NCBI RefSeq assembly: GCF_040807025.1
Contig: NC_090953.1
Coordinates: forward strand, 23,420,997 to 23,484,996
DNA: 64,000 nt
Direction: 5' to 3'
Source: Struthio camelus
Lineage: Eukaryota > Chordata > Aves > Struthioniformes > Struthionidae
The position numbers and the translations under genes are program-made. The notes beneath the pieces were generated by a model. The model saw nothing but the letters and a program-made list of their open reading frames with translations. It had not been told where the DNA came from and did not search any database. Below, in pieces: positions 21,240 through 31,918 of this stretch; positions within the stretch are counted from its first letter, which is position 1, and every line of letters begins with the position of its first letter.

Positions 21240-23689
21240 TGCCTGCTGAATTACACCACTCGCCAGACCCTGCGGCCAAATCAAGAGGATCTGGGAACAG
21301 AGAGAACTGAGCAGGGAGGAAAGTTCAAGGAAAGCGGGGAGGGGGGCAATGGAGGGGGAGAAGGAGGCAGGGGAAAGGGCAACACGCGGAGCCCCTCCTG
21401 CCCGGTGCCCCGCGAGGACGTTGCTGGGCAGAGGGGTACGGCTCCCTCTGGATCTGCTGCGCGGCCTCACAAGCTGATGCCAGCTCTCCTGAGACCGCTC
21501 TCAGGCTGAGTGCAAACCCACTGCAGACCCAAGAGCATGCATTGCTTGGGACACCAGCAGTTCCTCTTCAGCCCAAGAAAATAAGCTCTCTGAGGACTCT
21601 CTGACTCCAAAAAGGCTAATTTTCAGCCCTGATGTCCCCCTGAAGCTGGTGCATCTCTGAGCCACAGGAACGATGCAGTGTGAGATCTTTCTTGCTTAGG
21701 GATAAATCTCTAGAAGTTGGTGCCCAGAATTCAGAGGAGTTTCTAACCCAGGGAAGAGCTGTATGGGACGCAGAATCAGGGGGCAATGTGCCATCCTGGG
21801 GGGATGACTTACTTGAGGTGGGGAGTCCAGTGGCCCTGCTCAAGCCCAGTTTCTCCAGGCATCAGGTATATCCATTTTGATCTAAGATACTCCACAGCAA
21901 ATTTCCCAGAGGTGTCTCCTGAAATCATTGGGTGCTTGAGGCCAGCTGTGTTGAGCTGGTCCCATTGATGAAGGCGGGTTTGATCTTCCCTGTGGGAGCA
22001 GGGACCATGGTCCAATGCACAAGTCCAAACATGCCCAACCAGTCCCTCGCTTCTGCCTGGGAAAGAAACTGAGCGTACAGGACCAAGACATCTCCGGAAG
22101 TCCGTGCCATCAAATTCTTAGATGGTGGCAGGATATTTGGGTGGCATTTTCCTCCACGCTTCCCTTGCTCTCTCCTTCTCTCTCTGTTTCCCATAGGGAA
22201 CACAAACGACACAAGCCCAAGGACCCAAGAGGACAAATACCCTGACTCCTGCAGTGGCTGGTGGTGGATGCCGTTAAAGGAGCTGGAAGAACGGCCGACA
22301 CGTAATGCAGTAGAGCACATATCTAAGCCTCTGCCATTTGCACCCGTATTTTCTCCGTAGCTCAGACAGCGGCAAAGCAAAAGTTTCCCCTGCTTCCATG
22401 CGCCCTGACTGCTACCCAGCTCTTCCCTTGGCTGCAGCTGAACTCCTCAGCTTTCCTGGCGCAGGTCTTGACGCAGGTCTTGGAGCAAGGCACGCTCTTT
22501 TAAAAGCTATTGGAAGGAGTTCAGTCCCGGCAGGACTTGCTGCTGCTCTCACTGATATTAGCAGGAGCTTTGCTATGAAGACATGGGGCAATAGGGAGAG
22601 TTGTCTCTTTTCTTGCGAGGGGCTCGCTCCGTTCCCCATGCTGGGCTGTGATTTTCTGAACCAGTGGAGCCCAGAGAAGCTCCCTGAGCTCACAGAGGTG
22701 GAAGTCTTAGAAAACTAAGCAGTAGCAGTGAAGACTCAGGAAGCATCGGCAGTACAGGGAGGGATTCAACCAGATCATTTGGGCCAGATGGAGCCTGTTA
22801 GCTGCCAAGCCACCTCGCTCCTGTGTCTCCTGTTTCGGACTCCATCTGGCTCTTGTGAATGACCCTGGGCTAAGTTTTAGCAAATGAAAATCACACCTCC
22901 CACACGGATCCCAGATTTCCACCTTGCCCTAAGTCCTTCCTCCAACTAGGCAGTGCTTCCTGTGATGGTTTATGGACCTGGTTACTTAAAATGAGGTTGT
23001 GGCCACCCAGGGATGTGGTGGGAGATCCCACTGTGAAGAGAACTAAAGAGGTTAAAGAGCCTTTTTTGGCTTTCTGCCTTCAAAGCCTACCCGAAGGTAA
23101 AGAAACGTGGCAGAAATAAACTCTGCAGGTAAAGGGAGGGCAGGGAAATCTAAAGGGGAGCTGTTCTGGGATTCCTAGGTTTCTCCAGCACCAGCTTCCC
23201 TGCACCGTGATTTGGAGCACTGGTATCAAAGACTACAAAAACCACTCTTCCACCACACCAGTCACACATGAGCTCGGCTTATTTGCCTTTTCCAATGCCT
23301 GCTGCCGCGAGGGACCAGCCTCGCCGACCAAGCCTACTGTCGGAGTGGCCCGGACGGAGGAGGCCTGGCCTAGCCACCGCTCCTCGCACGCGGTGCCCTT
23401 GCCCAAGTCTTTCCTTGCTCTGCTGCGTCCCTTGGAGCCGGGGCCAGGGCTGCCCCGGCACGGGAGCTGCTGGGGCACCGGGAGTTTGCACGCAGCGGAA
23501 GGATGCAATCTCTTTTGCTTCCTCTTCGCTCCTTACTGGCTTCTGCTTTGCTTCTTCGGCTGCTTCTGAGCGCTGAGGGGGTGCGCTCACAGGAGGACGG
23601 CTGGGGCTGCTGCCCCTCCTGGAAGAGCGTTAGGCAGGTCTCCGTGCCCCAGTGCTGTGGCAGGACCTCGTGGCCCCGGCGCAGAGGCA

Positions 23690-23727
23690 GGCTCAGGTTA
23701 ACGATTGCCCAGGCTTGCGTGAGAAGC
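23690..23727 (+). promoter_or_regulatory. XRE module D (CYP1A5 side, distal)
   Basis: Second plus-strand copy of the module: GGTTAACGATTG, CCCAGG, TTGCGTGAGAAG (core 23715-23721). 35 of 38 bases match module C by eye. About 3.1 kb upstream of the CYP1A5 start. Confidence 0.75.
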
Positions 23728-23909
23728 CAGCTGGCTCGCTTTCCCCAGCTTCGCCGGGGCAAACAGGCAGCGCGAGAGAGGAGTGGCGGGGCACAGGGGA
23801 GGAGGTGAGCCAGAGAGATAGGAGAGGTGAAAGGGGCAGCACGGGGCAAGGCTAGAGGAGCTGATCCCTCCAAAAAACACCCCGTCCGCAGCCCGACCGG
23901 GACAAGCTT

Positions 23910-23916
23910 TTGCGTG
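23910..23916 (+). promoter_or_regulatory. AhR response core TTGCGTG
   Basis: TTTTGCGTGAGAACGG about 190 bp right of module D. It has the same GCGTGAGAA 3' flank as the modules but lacks the GGTTAA part. Confidence 0.6.
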
Positions 23917-24439
23917 AGAACGGAGCAAGGGAGGGGGCCGCGGAGGGTAAAACGCTGGACGGCGTGCAAGCGCGGCGTGGCCCTTGGCCCCTCTCTTCCG
24001 CGGGAGCCCAGCCGCTCTCAGCTGCCAGAACAAAATCCCCCGTGAGTTTTGGCAGCGTGGAATTCCCCCTTTGCCCCGGGTGCAGCGGTGGCGCCTGCGA
24101 AGGGCAGGAGCCAACGCCTGCTGCAAAGCGCCGGGAAGCGCGCGCGGACCCGGCTGCGCCCGCTCGCGCAGGCTCGCGCCCGCTGGGGTCGGGCCGTCGA
24201 AGCGAAGCGGGGCCGCTGCCCGAGCTGCCACCCGCAGGACTTGTCCCCAAGCGGTGGCAAACCCGCTCTGTGCGCTCAGTGTTTCGGCTGCCCCTTTGGG
24301 AAGCGCGACCTCGATGCACAGGTGAGTTGCAGGACTGGGAATATTCATCCCTTAATTGGGCGTGAGGAATAAGCCAGACCTTGAGGTTCGGCCACAGGTC
24401 TCACTCGGTCTTTGAAAACTACAGGCAGCAAAGTGGGAA

Positions 24440-24600
24440 CTTTGCCCAAGTAAAAGCTGAGCTAATATTTAATAAAGGCTTTCAACATCTGGTCTAATTG
24501 GGCTCATTAATGGCAGCGACCGTGTGCATCAGCACTTGGCAAGAACAGTTACAAAACCCAGACTGCCGGTGTTCGTTCCAACAATTGCATACCTTAATGA
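24440..24600. promoter_or_regulatory. Candidate conserved AT-rich element in the divergent spacer
   Basis: AT-rich island in GC-rich sequence with GCTAATATTTAATAAAGG, GTCTAATTGGG and CTCATTAATGGC. It lies near the middle of the spacer. Coding potential is negligible and the composition suggests a constrained element. Confidence 0.3.
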
Positions 24601-24654
24601 CGGGCACGGAGCAGACGTATCGGCCTGGGGTTCGTCTGGAGAGGCCGCCCGGCC

Positions 24655-24661
24655 TCGCGTG
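24655..24661 (+). promoter_or_regulatory. AhR response core TCGCGTG
   Basis: Context CCTCGCGTGCGACGG. Read in mirror orientation it matches the TCGCGTGCGA core at 26988-26997 and 28888-28897, so it may be the CYP1A5-side counterpart of that site. Confidence 0.55.
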
Positions 24662-26883
24662 CGACGGAGCAGCTCCCTCCGGGGCGCGCAGGCTGGCATT
24701 TCACAAGCGTCGGGCAACGCGAGTCCTGTCTTGCGGGCCGGCGTCTCCCATCCCCGCCGCGCTACCCGGCGCCGGCCGCCGTACAGCACCAGCCCAGACG
24801 TCACTAGCGTCTCGAAGACGTCAGATTGCCTCAGATTTCTGGCTAGTCCTAAAAAGAAGACAAAAAAGCTTTTCCCCCTCCCCAAGAAACCCCCCGGGGA
24901 TGGGGAACGGCAAGGGGCTGCAGCTCGCCCAGGAGCCCTCAAAGAGGGCTGGGTGCCTGGGAAGCCTTCAGAAGGCCAGTGCAGGCTGGCTGCAGCCAGG
25001 CTGCTCCCACAGACCCGGCGCCGGCAGGTTTTGTCGCCGGGATTTTGCCACGCAGCGAGCGCGCGGGCGATCCTTCGGGGCAGGCGGGAGTGGCGGCAGG
25101 GTTAGTTTGCGGGTCCCCTGTGCCGGCTGACTACCAGCGCGGGCAGCGGCTCGCACTCAGAGGAGCCGGCACCCAGCGGGAACCCGCGCCGGCACGAGAA
25201 ACTGGGGGTCGGGAGGGTCTCGGGAAGCCGGTCCGGGTGCACGAGTCCCAGGCCCCCGCTGCCGCCCTTCCCCATCGCTGCACCCCTGCTGCACCCCGAG
25301 CTGCCCTCAGCCTCCGCGGCGCTGGCTGCCAGCGGCAGCTGCTGCCAAGCCCAGAGAGGGCACGGTGTCTCCCGGCTGCCGTGCCTGCTGACAGCAGCTC
25401 TAAGAGCTCCTGCCTTGCGTGCCAGGCAGAGCCTCACACCCAAACGCATCCTCACCGGCCGGGCTTGCCTGCTTGCTGATGCTGAAGGCTGCATTGGGGA
25501 GGAGTCGGTCTCCGCCGGAGCAGGGGCTGCCGAGCCAGCGGCGTGCAAAGGGAGAAGCGGACCGTGAGGCTGTCGCGCACACGCGGGAGCGGGCGCGAAG
25601 AAGAGAGCGGGTTCCTGGGCAGGCCAGCGCCCACGGGCGATCACGGACCTGCGCGTGTACGTTCGCCCGAGCGGGCGCGTAAGGACGCAGGGGAAGAGGA
25701 GCGCGCGTGGAGGACAGCGCCTGCGGCGGGACCGAGCGCCTGCGGGCGCGAGCACGAGCGTGCTCTGCGTCCCAGGGCCCCGCGCTATTTGCACGCGCGC
25801 GGGAAACGCGTCCTGCAGGTGTGCGGGAGCGTCCCCGGCCGCGCCGCTGCCGTCTCCGTGTTACGGCGCAGACTTCCGCGTAGGCGGCAGACGACGCGTG
25901 GCCACGTACACCGTGACAGCAGTGTTGCAGAGGGGACGCGTTTGCCAGGGCGTGGGTGGGTGGCAGGGTCCCCCCGCCCCCGCTAAGGGAACAAAATGCC
26001 CCCAGAGGCGGCCAGCGCCCGGACAGCGGGATGCACCAGGCACGCTGCCATGGGCGTGCGGGACCCGCTCGGGACCAGCCTCTGCGGCTGGCGCCTGTCG
26101 GCTGCAGCGGCCGCGCGCTGCACGCCGTCCCGGTGTGTGTGTGTTCCCGCACGCCCCACGGCCCCCCCGCGGCTAGCGCAGCAGAGCGGGAGCGCGCTCA
26201 GGGTGGTCTCCCAGGGATGGCTGTGTCCCGCGTGCGCGGCTGGCCCGGGCAAGGGGACGGCGCAGGCGGTGCCGCTAGAGTCACCCGCACCCAGGGGTGC
26301 ACACGCGCCCCCACGGCTTGCTTTTCTGGCCGGGCTGAGCAGCGCTCAGCGTTCCCACGTGGCGGCCGCAGGCTGAGGACAGACAGCTCAGCCCTGGGAT
26401 AGCGGCAGGGGCACGGTCTGGGCCAAAGGGGACGTCACGGTGGCACCACTGAGCTCCCCCAAACTGCATCCGTGGGGGAACCTTCTCCCCCCTCTCATCT
26501 TCTCCCGGCAGGCGAGATCCGCAGGGTGCTGGTTGCGGGGTGGGGTGGGGGGGCCGGACGCCTGGGTCCCCCCTGCTTCCCGGCTGCAGAGGAGTAGCCA
26601 GGACACGCGTGGTGGGGGGGGACGGGACGACACGTTCTCCCCGTAGAGAGGCAGCTCACGGCGGCGTCCCCCGGCTCCGCTCGGCAGAGGGGACAAAGCC
26701 CCGTTCCCCCCGACGGCGTTCGGCCAGCGTGTGCCCCGCCATGCCCCGGGCGCCGTGCTCGGCGCTGGGACGGCTGCCACCCCCCGGGCAGCCCGTCGGG
26801 GACGCGGAGGCTCATCCTGACCGGCTCCGGCGCCGCGCTGACCCCGGCACAGGCTCCTGGACGTGAGACCGCCGCCCTGGCCC

Positions 26884-27420
26884 TTTAAAAGCCATTTCCC
26901 CCCCCCCATCCCCCCCCCACCCCTAGCGTGACAACGAGTGACCAGGGCGTCCCAGGTCTGTCCGGAGAGCTCCGGCATCCCGGCCCTTCGCACGCGATGG
27001 CCCCCCCGTCACCCCGTCCCCTCCTGCCGGGGGACCCAGGGCCTCCGCGGAGGCAGCTTCACCCCCAGCCGTGGGCCCGGAGGCTGCACCTGGGGCTGGG
27101 GACAGCGTGCTGGTGGAGGGGACAAAGTTTGGGGCTCCCGGTGGTCACACGTCCCCTTTTGGCATCCCGGAGGGGCAGGTCCCAGCTTGTGCCACTTACT
27201 CACATGATGACCTGTCCTCCCCTGGGGACGGGGGGAAGGGGGGGGCTGGAGCCATAAACTCTGCCTGACCCCCGCCCCGTGACATCCCGCGGCTCCCCCC
27301 GCCCCGGCGTCCCTGCCCCTTCCCGCACCGCCTCGCCCCCAGCTCCGCTGTGCCCCCGCGGGAAAGGCGGTGACACAGCGCGGAGCAGCTTCTCACGCCA
27401 ACCTGGCCAATCTTTAACCG
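26884..27420. promoter_or_regulatory. CYP1A4-side enhancer block A (distal copy of a tandem duplication)
   Basis: In order: TTTAAAAGCC (26885), TAGCGTGAC with CGAGTG after it (core 26924-26930), CATCCCGGCCC then TTCGCACGCGATG (core 26991-26997), and at its right end the reverse-complement XRE module A (27388-27419). The same words in the same order recur in block B 1.9 kb to the right. The filler sequence is GC-rich and diverged. Confidence 0.6.
27388..27419 (-). promoter_or_regulatory. XRE module A (CYP1A4 side, distal)
   Basis: On the minus strand: GGTTAAAGATTG, GCCAGG, TTGGCGTGAGAAGCTGC (core 27394-27400). It is closely similar to module C but in opposite orientation. About 2.1 kb upstream of the predicted CYP1A4 start. 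Confidence 0.75.
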
Positions 27421-28814
27421 GGCCGGGCCGGGGCAGCGAGGGCTGTGACCCCTGGCTCGCTCGGGGCTGCCCACCGCCCCCTGCCCACCTCCCGGCCGCC
27501 GTGGCCCTGCTCCCCCCGCCGGGGAACTGCGGGCCCGCCAACCAGCCGGGGGGGCCTCTTGCCCACCCCGTTCTCACCACGTCCAGCCCCGTGAAACGCT
27601 TTGGGGCTGCTCCGGTCACAGGGGAGCAAGCGGTAGCTCCGATCTGTCTTTCAAAGCTCACATCTGCACCTTGCTTCTGGCCGGGAGCCCGGCTGCCCCC
27701 CAGGCAGGTCCTGCCTGGGCTCCCGCGTCAGCAGCCCGGGCTGCTGCCCAGACACCTTCCCCTTGGCCCTCAGGGGTCTCGGGGACCCTGCGCTTCTCTG
27801 TGATCATCCACGAGGGCTGTCACATCTTCCACGGGAAAACTCTCCGGCAGGGCAGCAAAAGCCCAGGCTGCCTTCGGCTCCTCTCATCCACGTGTTAGGA
27901 TGAGTGCTAAACGCGCAGGTGGGGAGGCTGGTGCCCGCTCAGCCCTGCACGCTGGCAAAGCTCTGCGGGGGAAGAAATCTCTGCTGCGTCCTGCAGCAAA
28001 GCTGCTGCTCACCCACTCGCCTGGAAAGGAGGCGCGAAGAAGGCTTGGTTTGCTGGCAGCTCCCTGGCATTATTTTTCCTACTTACCCTGTGGGTCTGTG
28101 CACCAAGACGCTGGAGCAATATGAGGTGGCAAGATTAGGTGGCAAGGGATAGACTGGAGCAGACCCTGGTGTCAGCAGCCTGCTGTCCCCACCAGACCGT
28201 GCTGCCTGGGACCAGGCACCCTTTCTCTGTGATTGTTGGGCGCCTCTGTCTCTTCACTGTCCATCTAACGTTAAGGCAAGCTGGACTTGCCTATTGGCTT
28301 TGTGGTAAAGCCTCAAACCCATCCTCAGGGTTTGGGCTGAGTTCTCGAGCCATCTGGAAGGGTGAATGGAGCAGACCAAAGCCCTTCTCCAGGTGGTGTG
28401 GCTGGATGGAGCTGGAAGGGGATGGAGCCGCAGCTGGTGCTCAGCATGGCTGCTTGGAGCAAGAGCTCCGGCCGGTCTCGCCCGCGAGCAGGAAGCAGGC
28501 AGGTCTCGGTGCTCAGGCCTGCTTGCAGAATGCGACCTTGGGGACATACCCAAAGTCCTCAAGTTTCCCTCGGCCTCTGCGGAGCCCCCGTTCGGCCAGT
28601 CACCCGGGAAAGTCCCGACCATCTCCAGCGGCTCCTTGGCCCCAGCAGGACGGGCGGTGCAGGACACGGGGCACATAGGGACGGGGCGCGCAGGGGATGC
28701 GGGGTGCGCCGGGCCGGGCCGTGCTGCCGGCCAGCCCCGCCGCCCCGGGGAGGGGGGCTTTGCCCGGCGGGCGGCGAGCCGGCGGGGCGCGGGCGCTGGC
28801 CGCGGGGCCGGGCG

Positions 28815-29080
28815 CCTTTAAGAGCCTGCCGGTAGCGTGACTGCGAGTGGCCGGGGCGGCGCAGGTTGCCCAAACATCCCGGCCGCTTCGCACGCGATGC
28901 CCCTCGGCCCGCCCGGCGCCCCCCGGCCGCCGCCGCCCCGCTGCCCCCGGCGCGGGGGTGCCGGGGCGCCGGGGGCCGCCGCCTCCCGTGTCGCCTCCCC
29001 GCCCTGTTGTTTGCACGGCGAGAAGCGGGGAGCCCGAGCCAAGCGGCTTCTCACGCGAGCTGCCCCGATCTTTAACCCGG
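28815..29080. promoter_or_regulatory. CYP1A4-side enhancer block B (proximal copy)
   Basis: Order as in block A: CCTTTAAGAGCC (28815), TAGCGTGAC (core 28833-28839) with GCGAGTGGCC, CATCCCGGCCGC then TTCGCACGCGATG (core 28891-28897), and module B (29046-29078). It is more compact than block A, about 265 versus 535 bp. Confidence 0.65.
29046..29078 (-). promoter_or_regulatory. XRE module B (CYP1A4 side, proximal)
   Basis: On the minus strand: GGTTAAAGATCG, then CTCGCGTGAGAAGC (core 29052-29058). About 475 bp upstream of the CYP1A4 start. The middle part is more diverged than in modules A, C and D. Confidence 0.7.
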
Positions 29081-29400
29081 CGATGCCTCCCGCCGCCGCC
29101 CGACGTGCGGCTCCGGCCCCCCCCCCCCCCCCCCCGCCGCCGCCGCCCCCCGGGCCGCCCGGCCGCGCCGTCGGGGCCGCGGCGCTCCCTCCGCGGCGGC
29201 ACCGGAGACCCCCGCGGGAGGAGGGTGCCCCTTCCCCCGGGGACAAGCTCGCAGCCCCCCGCCCCGGGCCGGGGGCGGCAGCCCGGGGGGCGCAGAGGCT
29301 GCGGACGGCGCTGTCCGTGTCCCCCCCCCCCCGCCGCGGGCTGCCCGGCGCCGGCCCTGCCCGCGCCCCTCGCGAGGTATCGGGGGGGGGGGGTCGGTCC

Positions 29401-29529
29401 AGGTTAATCATTTGGGAGTTTGGCCGCACGTCGGCTTTGATTAGGCTTCGGACACGTGACGGGAGGCTCCTGGGCCAATCAGGGCGAGAGGCGATGCATA
29501 TAAAGCAGGCACGGAGGGCCGGCGGGGTA
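29401..29529 (+). promoter_or_regulatory. CYP1A4: Core promoter of the CYP1A4-like gene
   Basis: In order: AGGTTAATCATT (29401-29412, HNF1-like), an E-box in GGACACGTGACG (about 29450), a CCAAT box in GGGCCAATCAGG (29472-29483), and TATAAA (29499-29504, GCATATAAAGC). Transcription should start near 29,530. It sits at the right end of a CpG island. Confidence 0.8.
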
Positions 29530-29599
29530 CCTGCGGCAGGATCGGGCCCCTGCGCTCCCCTGGCTGCCTGGAGGGACGGCGGCTCTGCTCGCCCGAGAG
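29530..29599 (+). other. CYP1A4: Non-coding exon 1 of the CYP1A4-like gene (predicted)
   Basis: Runs from about 30 nt after the TATA box to the donor CCCGAGAG|GTGAGTACC (GT at 29600). Intron 1 is 29600-31052 and holds nothing recognised. The 5' end is estimated. Confidence 0.65.
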
Positions 29600-31084
29600 G
29601 TGAGTACCGGTCCCGGGGACTGTCCCCCAGCTCCGGGACAGAGCCCTCCGCCTGGAGGGTGGGGAGGGGTCCAGGAGCTCTTCCTTGACAGCTTTCCCAG
29701 GGGACCCCCACAGGCTGGAAACCCGTGGGATGCCCTCTTTGGCGGTGGCCCCATAGTTTGCCAGACAGCTCACAGCATCCTTCCCTGAGCTGCCGGTTTC
29801 TGGAAGAGCCGGGGCCCCTGGAGGCTTACACTGGCGGATCCTTGCCCCAGGACCCTCTGCCCAGGGCTCACTGCCCCAGGCAGCTTGGCTCTGCAGACGT
29901 GGGCTAGGAGGGGGGTCCCGGCTCCAAGCTGGGCTGCCCCGTGGGGCTGGCTCTCCCTGCTCGAGCAGGGCTGAAATGCCCCTTCCCTAACTGAAACAGG
30001 GACCCTGGCAGCCCCATAGCGCTCCTTGCTACCAAAGGACCTGCTGCATTTGAAGCCAAGGTGATCCCATGGGACCCGGGTGCCCTGAGTCCCGGAGGGG
30101 AGCAGCACAGTGGGCTCTAGTGCCTTCAAACCAGGGGAAGGTGGGATGTCAGACCCAATCTTTTTCTACCTGTGGCTCAGGGTTTACCTGAGGGATTTCT
30201 GCCAGAGCTGGGAGCAGCGTGCCCCCCACCTACCAACCCCAAAGGGCAGTGCAGGGTCCTGCTCTTCCCTCTCCAGAAATGCGTTGACACATCAGAGCTG
30301 TTTAGACATCCCTGAACTGAACCCACTGGCTCTGGGGACATGCATTGGGAAAAGGTCTTTGCTCTTTCCAGCCCTTTTGGTTACCAGTGATGGAGCATTA
30401 GAGACCAGTGTCCCACTACAGCACTTGCTAGCTTTCTTGGTCATCTATCTTTTGTAAGAGTTGTGATAATCTAAACAAAACCCCTGCTTGCTTTGTTTAA
30501 TTTGCTGGTAAGCGATGGCTCAGTGCAAGCAACCAGATGACTCAAACCAGGACAATTCAACTCTTCTATAGTCTCTTGAAAAGACTTTAGAGCAGGAAAG
30601 AGAATTTCTCTACTTAAAAGAGCACGTTTCTTATCCCTGGCATGCAGAGAAAAAGCCATATGACCTATTCCTTTCGCTCTTGGCTGCACTGCTTTTATTG
30701 TCCGCAAGTGCAAGCTGCACTAGTGCCTTTAGGAAGATACTTAAATCTGGCAGGCCAATCAGGAGAGGGTGACAAGGGAATATTGCTTCATCTTCTAATG
30801 ACTTTTTGGTGAAGACAAATGCGAGACTGTTTTGATTTGGACATAAGTATCCTCTGCTCACGACGTAGGGGAATATTTCTCAGTGCTGAAGTATGCAGAG
30901 GTGCTGAAGCGCAGAAAAGCAATGCAGCAACTACAGATTGCCTGTGCGGTCCCTACTAAATAAGTGTCTCAAAACTGCAGATGCTTCCTAGACCTTCCTC
31001 CTCCAAAATATGTGTGTGGGTTTTTTTCTTTTTTGTTTTTTTTGATATTAAGGTTTCTAAACGCCAGTGGCAACGAAGGCTGCA

Positions 31085-31918
31085 ATGTCGCTGGGGGGAA
31101 GCCAAGGCATTATCTCGGCCACCGAGATCCTCATTGTGGCTGCTGTCTTCTGCCTGGTCTTCCTGCTCATCCAGTCCTTCAGGCAGCACGTCCCCAAGGG
31201 GCTGAAGAGACCCCCAGGACCAAGAGGCTACCCCATCCTCGGCAACGTGCTGGAGCTGAGGAAGGACCCGCACCTGGCCCTGACCAAGCTGAGCCAGAAG
31301 TATGGGGACGTGATGGAGATCAGGATCGGCAGCCGGCCCGTGCTGGTGCTGAGCGGGCTCGACACCATCAAGCAAGCCCTGGTGAAGCAAGGAGAAGACT
31401 TCATGGGGCGCCCTGATCTCCACAGCTTCCAATACATTTCAAATGGCCAGAGCCTTACCTTCAGCCCAGACTCAGGGGAGGTGTGGAAAGCCCGCAGAAA
31501 GCTGGCCCAGAACGCCCTGAAGACCTTCTCCATCGCCCCCAGCCTGACCTCCTCTTCCACCTGCCTCCTGGAGGAGCACGTCTCCAAGGAGGCCGACTAC
31601 CTGGTCACCAAGTTCCTGCAGGTGATGGAAGAGGAGAAGAGCTTTGACCCTTACCGGTACCTGGTGATCTCTGTGGCCAACGTCATCTGTGCCATGTGCT
31701 TTGGCAGGCGTTACGACCACAACGACCAAGAGCTGCTCAGCTTGGTAAACCTCAACAATGAGTTTGGAGAGGTTGCTGCTGCTGGCAACCCTACTGACTT
31801 CATCCCTGTGCTCCAGTATCTTCCCAGCCGTGCCATGAAAGCTTTTAAGGACCTCAACAGGCGATTCAGCTCTTTCGTGCAAAAAATCGTCCAGCAGCAT
31901 TACACTAGCTTTGATAGG
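31085..31918 (+). CDS. CYP1A4: CYP1A4-like coding exon 2 (start codon exon)
   Basis: The exon begins at 31053 after a long T-rich tract and TATTAAG; coding starts at 31085 and ends GATAGG|GTAAGA in phase 0. From 31055 to about 31740 it is nearly identical to CYP1A5 exon 2 apart from 31430-31444 and three other bases. Confidence 0.95.

Larger units (their letters stand above)
20746..29400. promoter_or_regulatory. Divergent intergenic control region between the two CYP1A genes
   Basis: About 8.9 kb between the two predicted transcription starts. From about 23,300 rightwards it is CpG-rich. I count ten TNGCGTG/CACGCNA cores: 21227, 23715, 23910, 24655, 26924 and 28833 on plus; 26991, 27394, 28891 and 29052 on minus (left coordinate given). 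No coding gene is supported; the open frames here follow from GC content. In mammals the equivalent spacer is a shared AhR-responsive region for CYP1A1 and CYP1A2. Confidence 0.75.

Noticed and set aside
28818-29711. Long open frames on both strands over the CYP1A4 promoter
   Set aside because: They cross the TATA box, CCAAT box and XRE block and are poly-Pro/Gly/Ala; a CpG-island artefact.
31067-31084. Upstream in-frame GTG as a start for the CYP1A proteins
   Set aside because: Nuclear genes rarely use GTG. The ATG 18 nt downstream has good context and gives the normal N-terminus in both genes.
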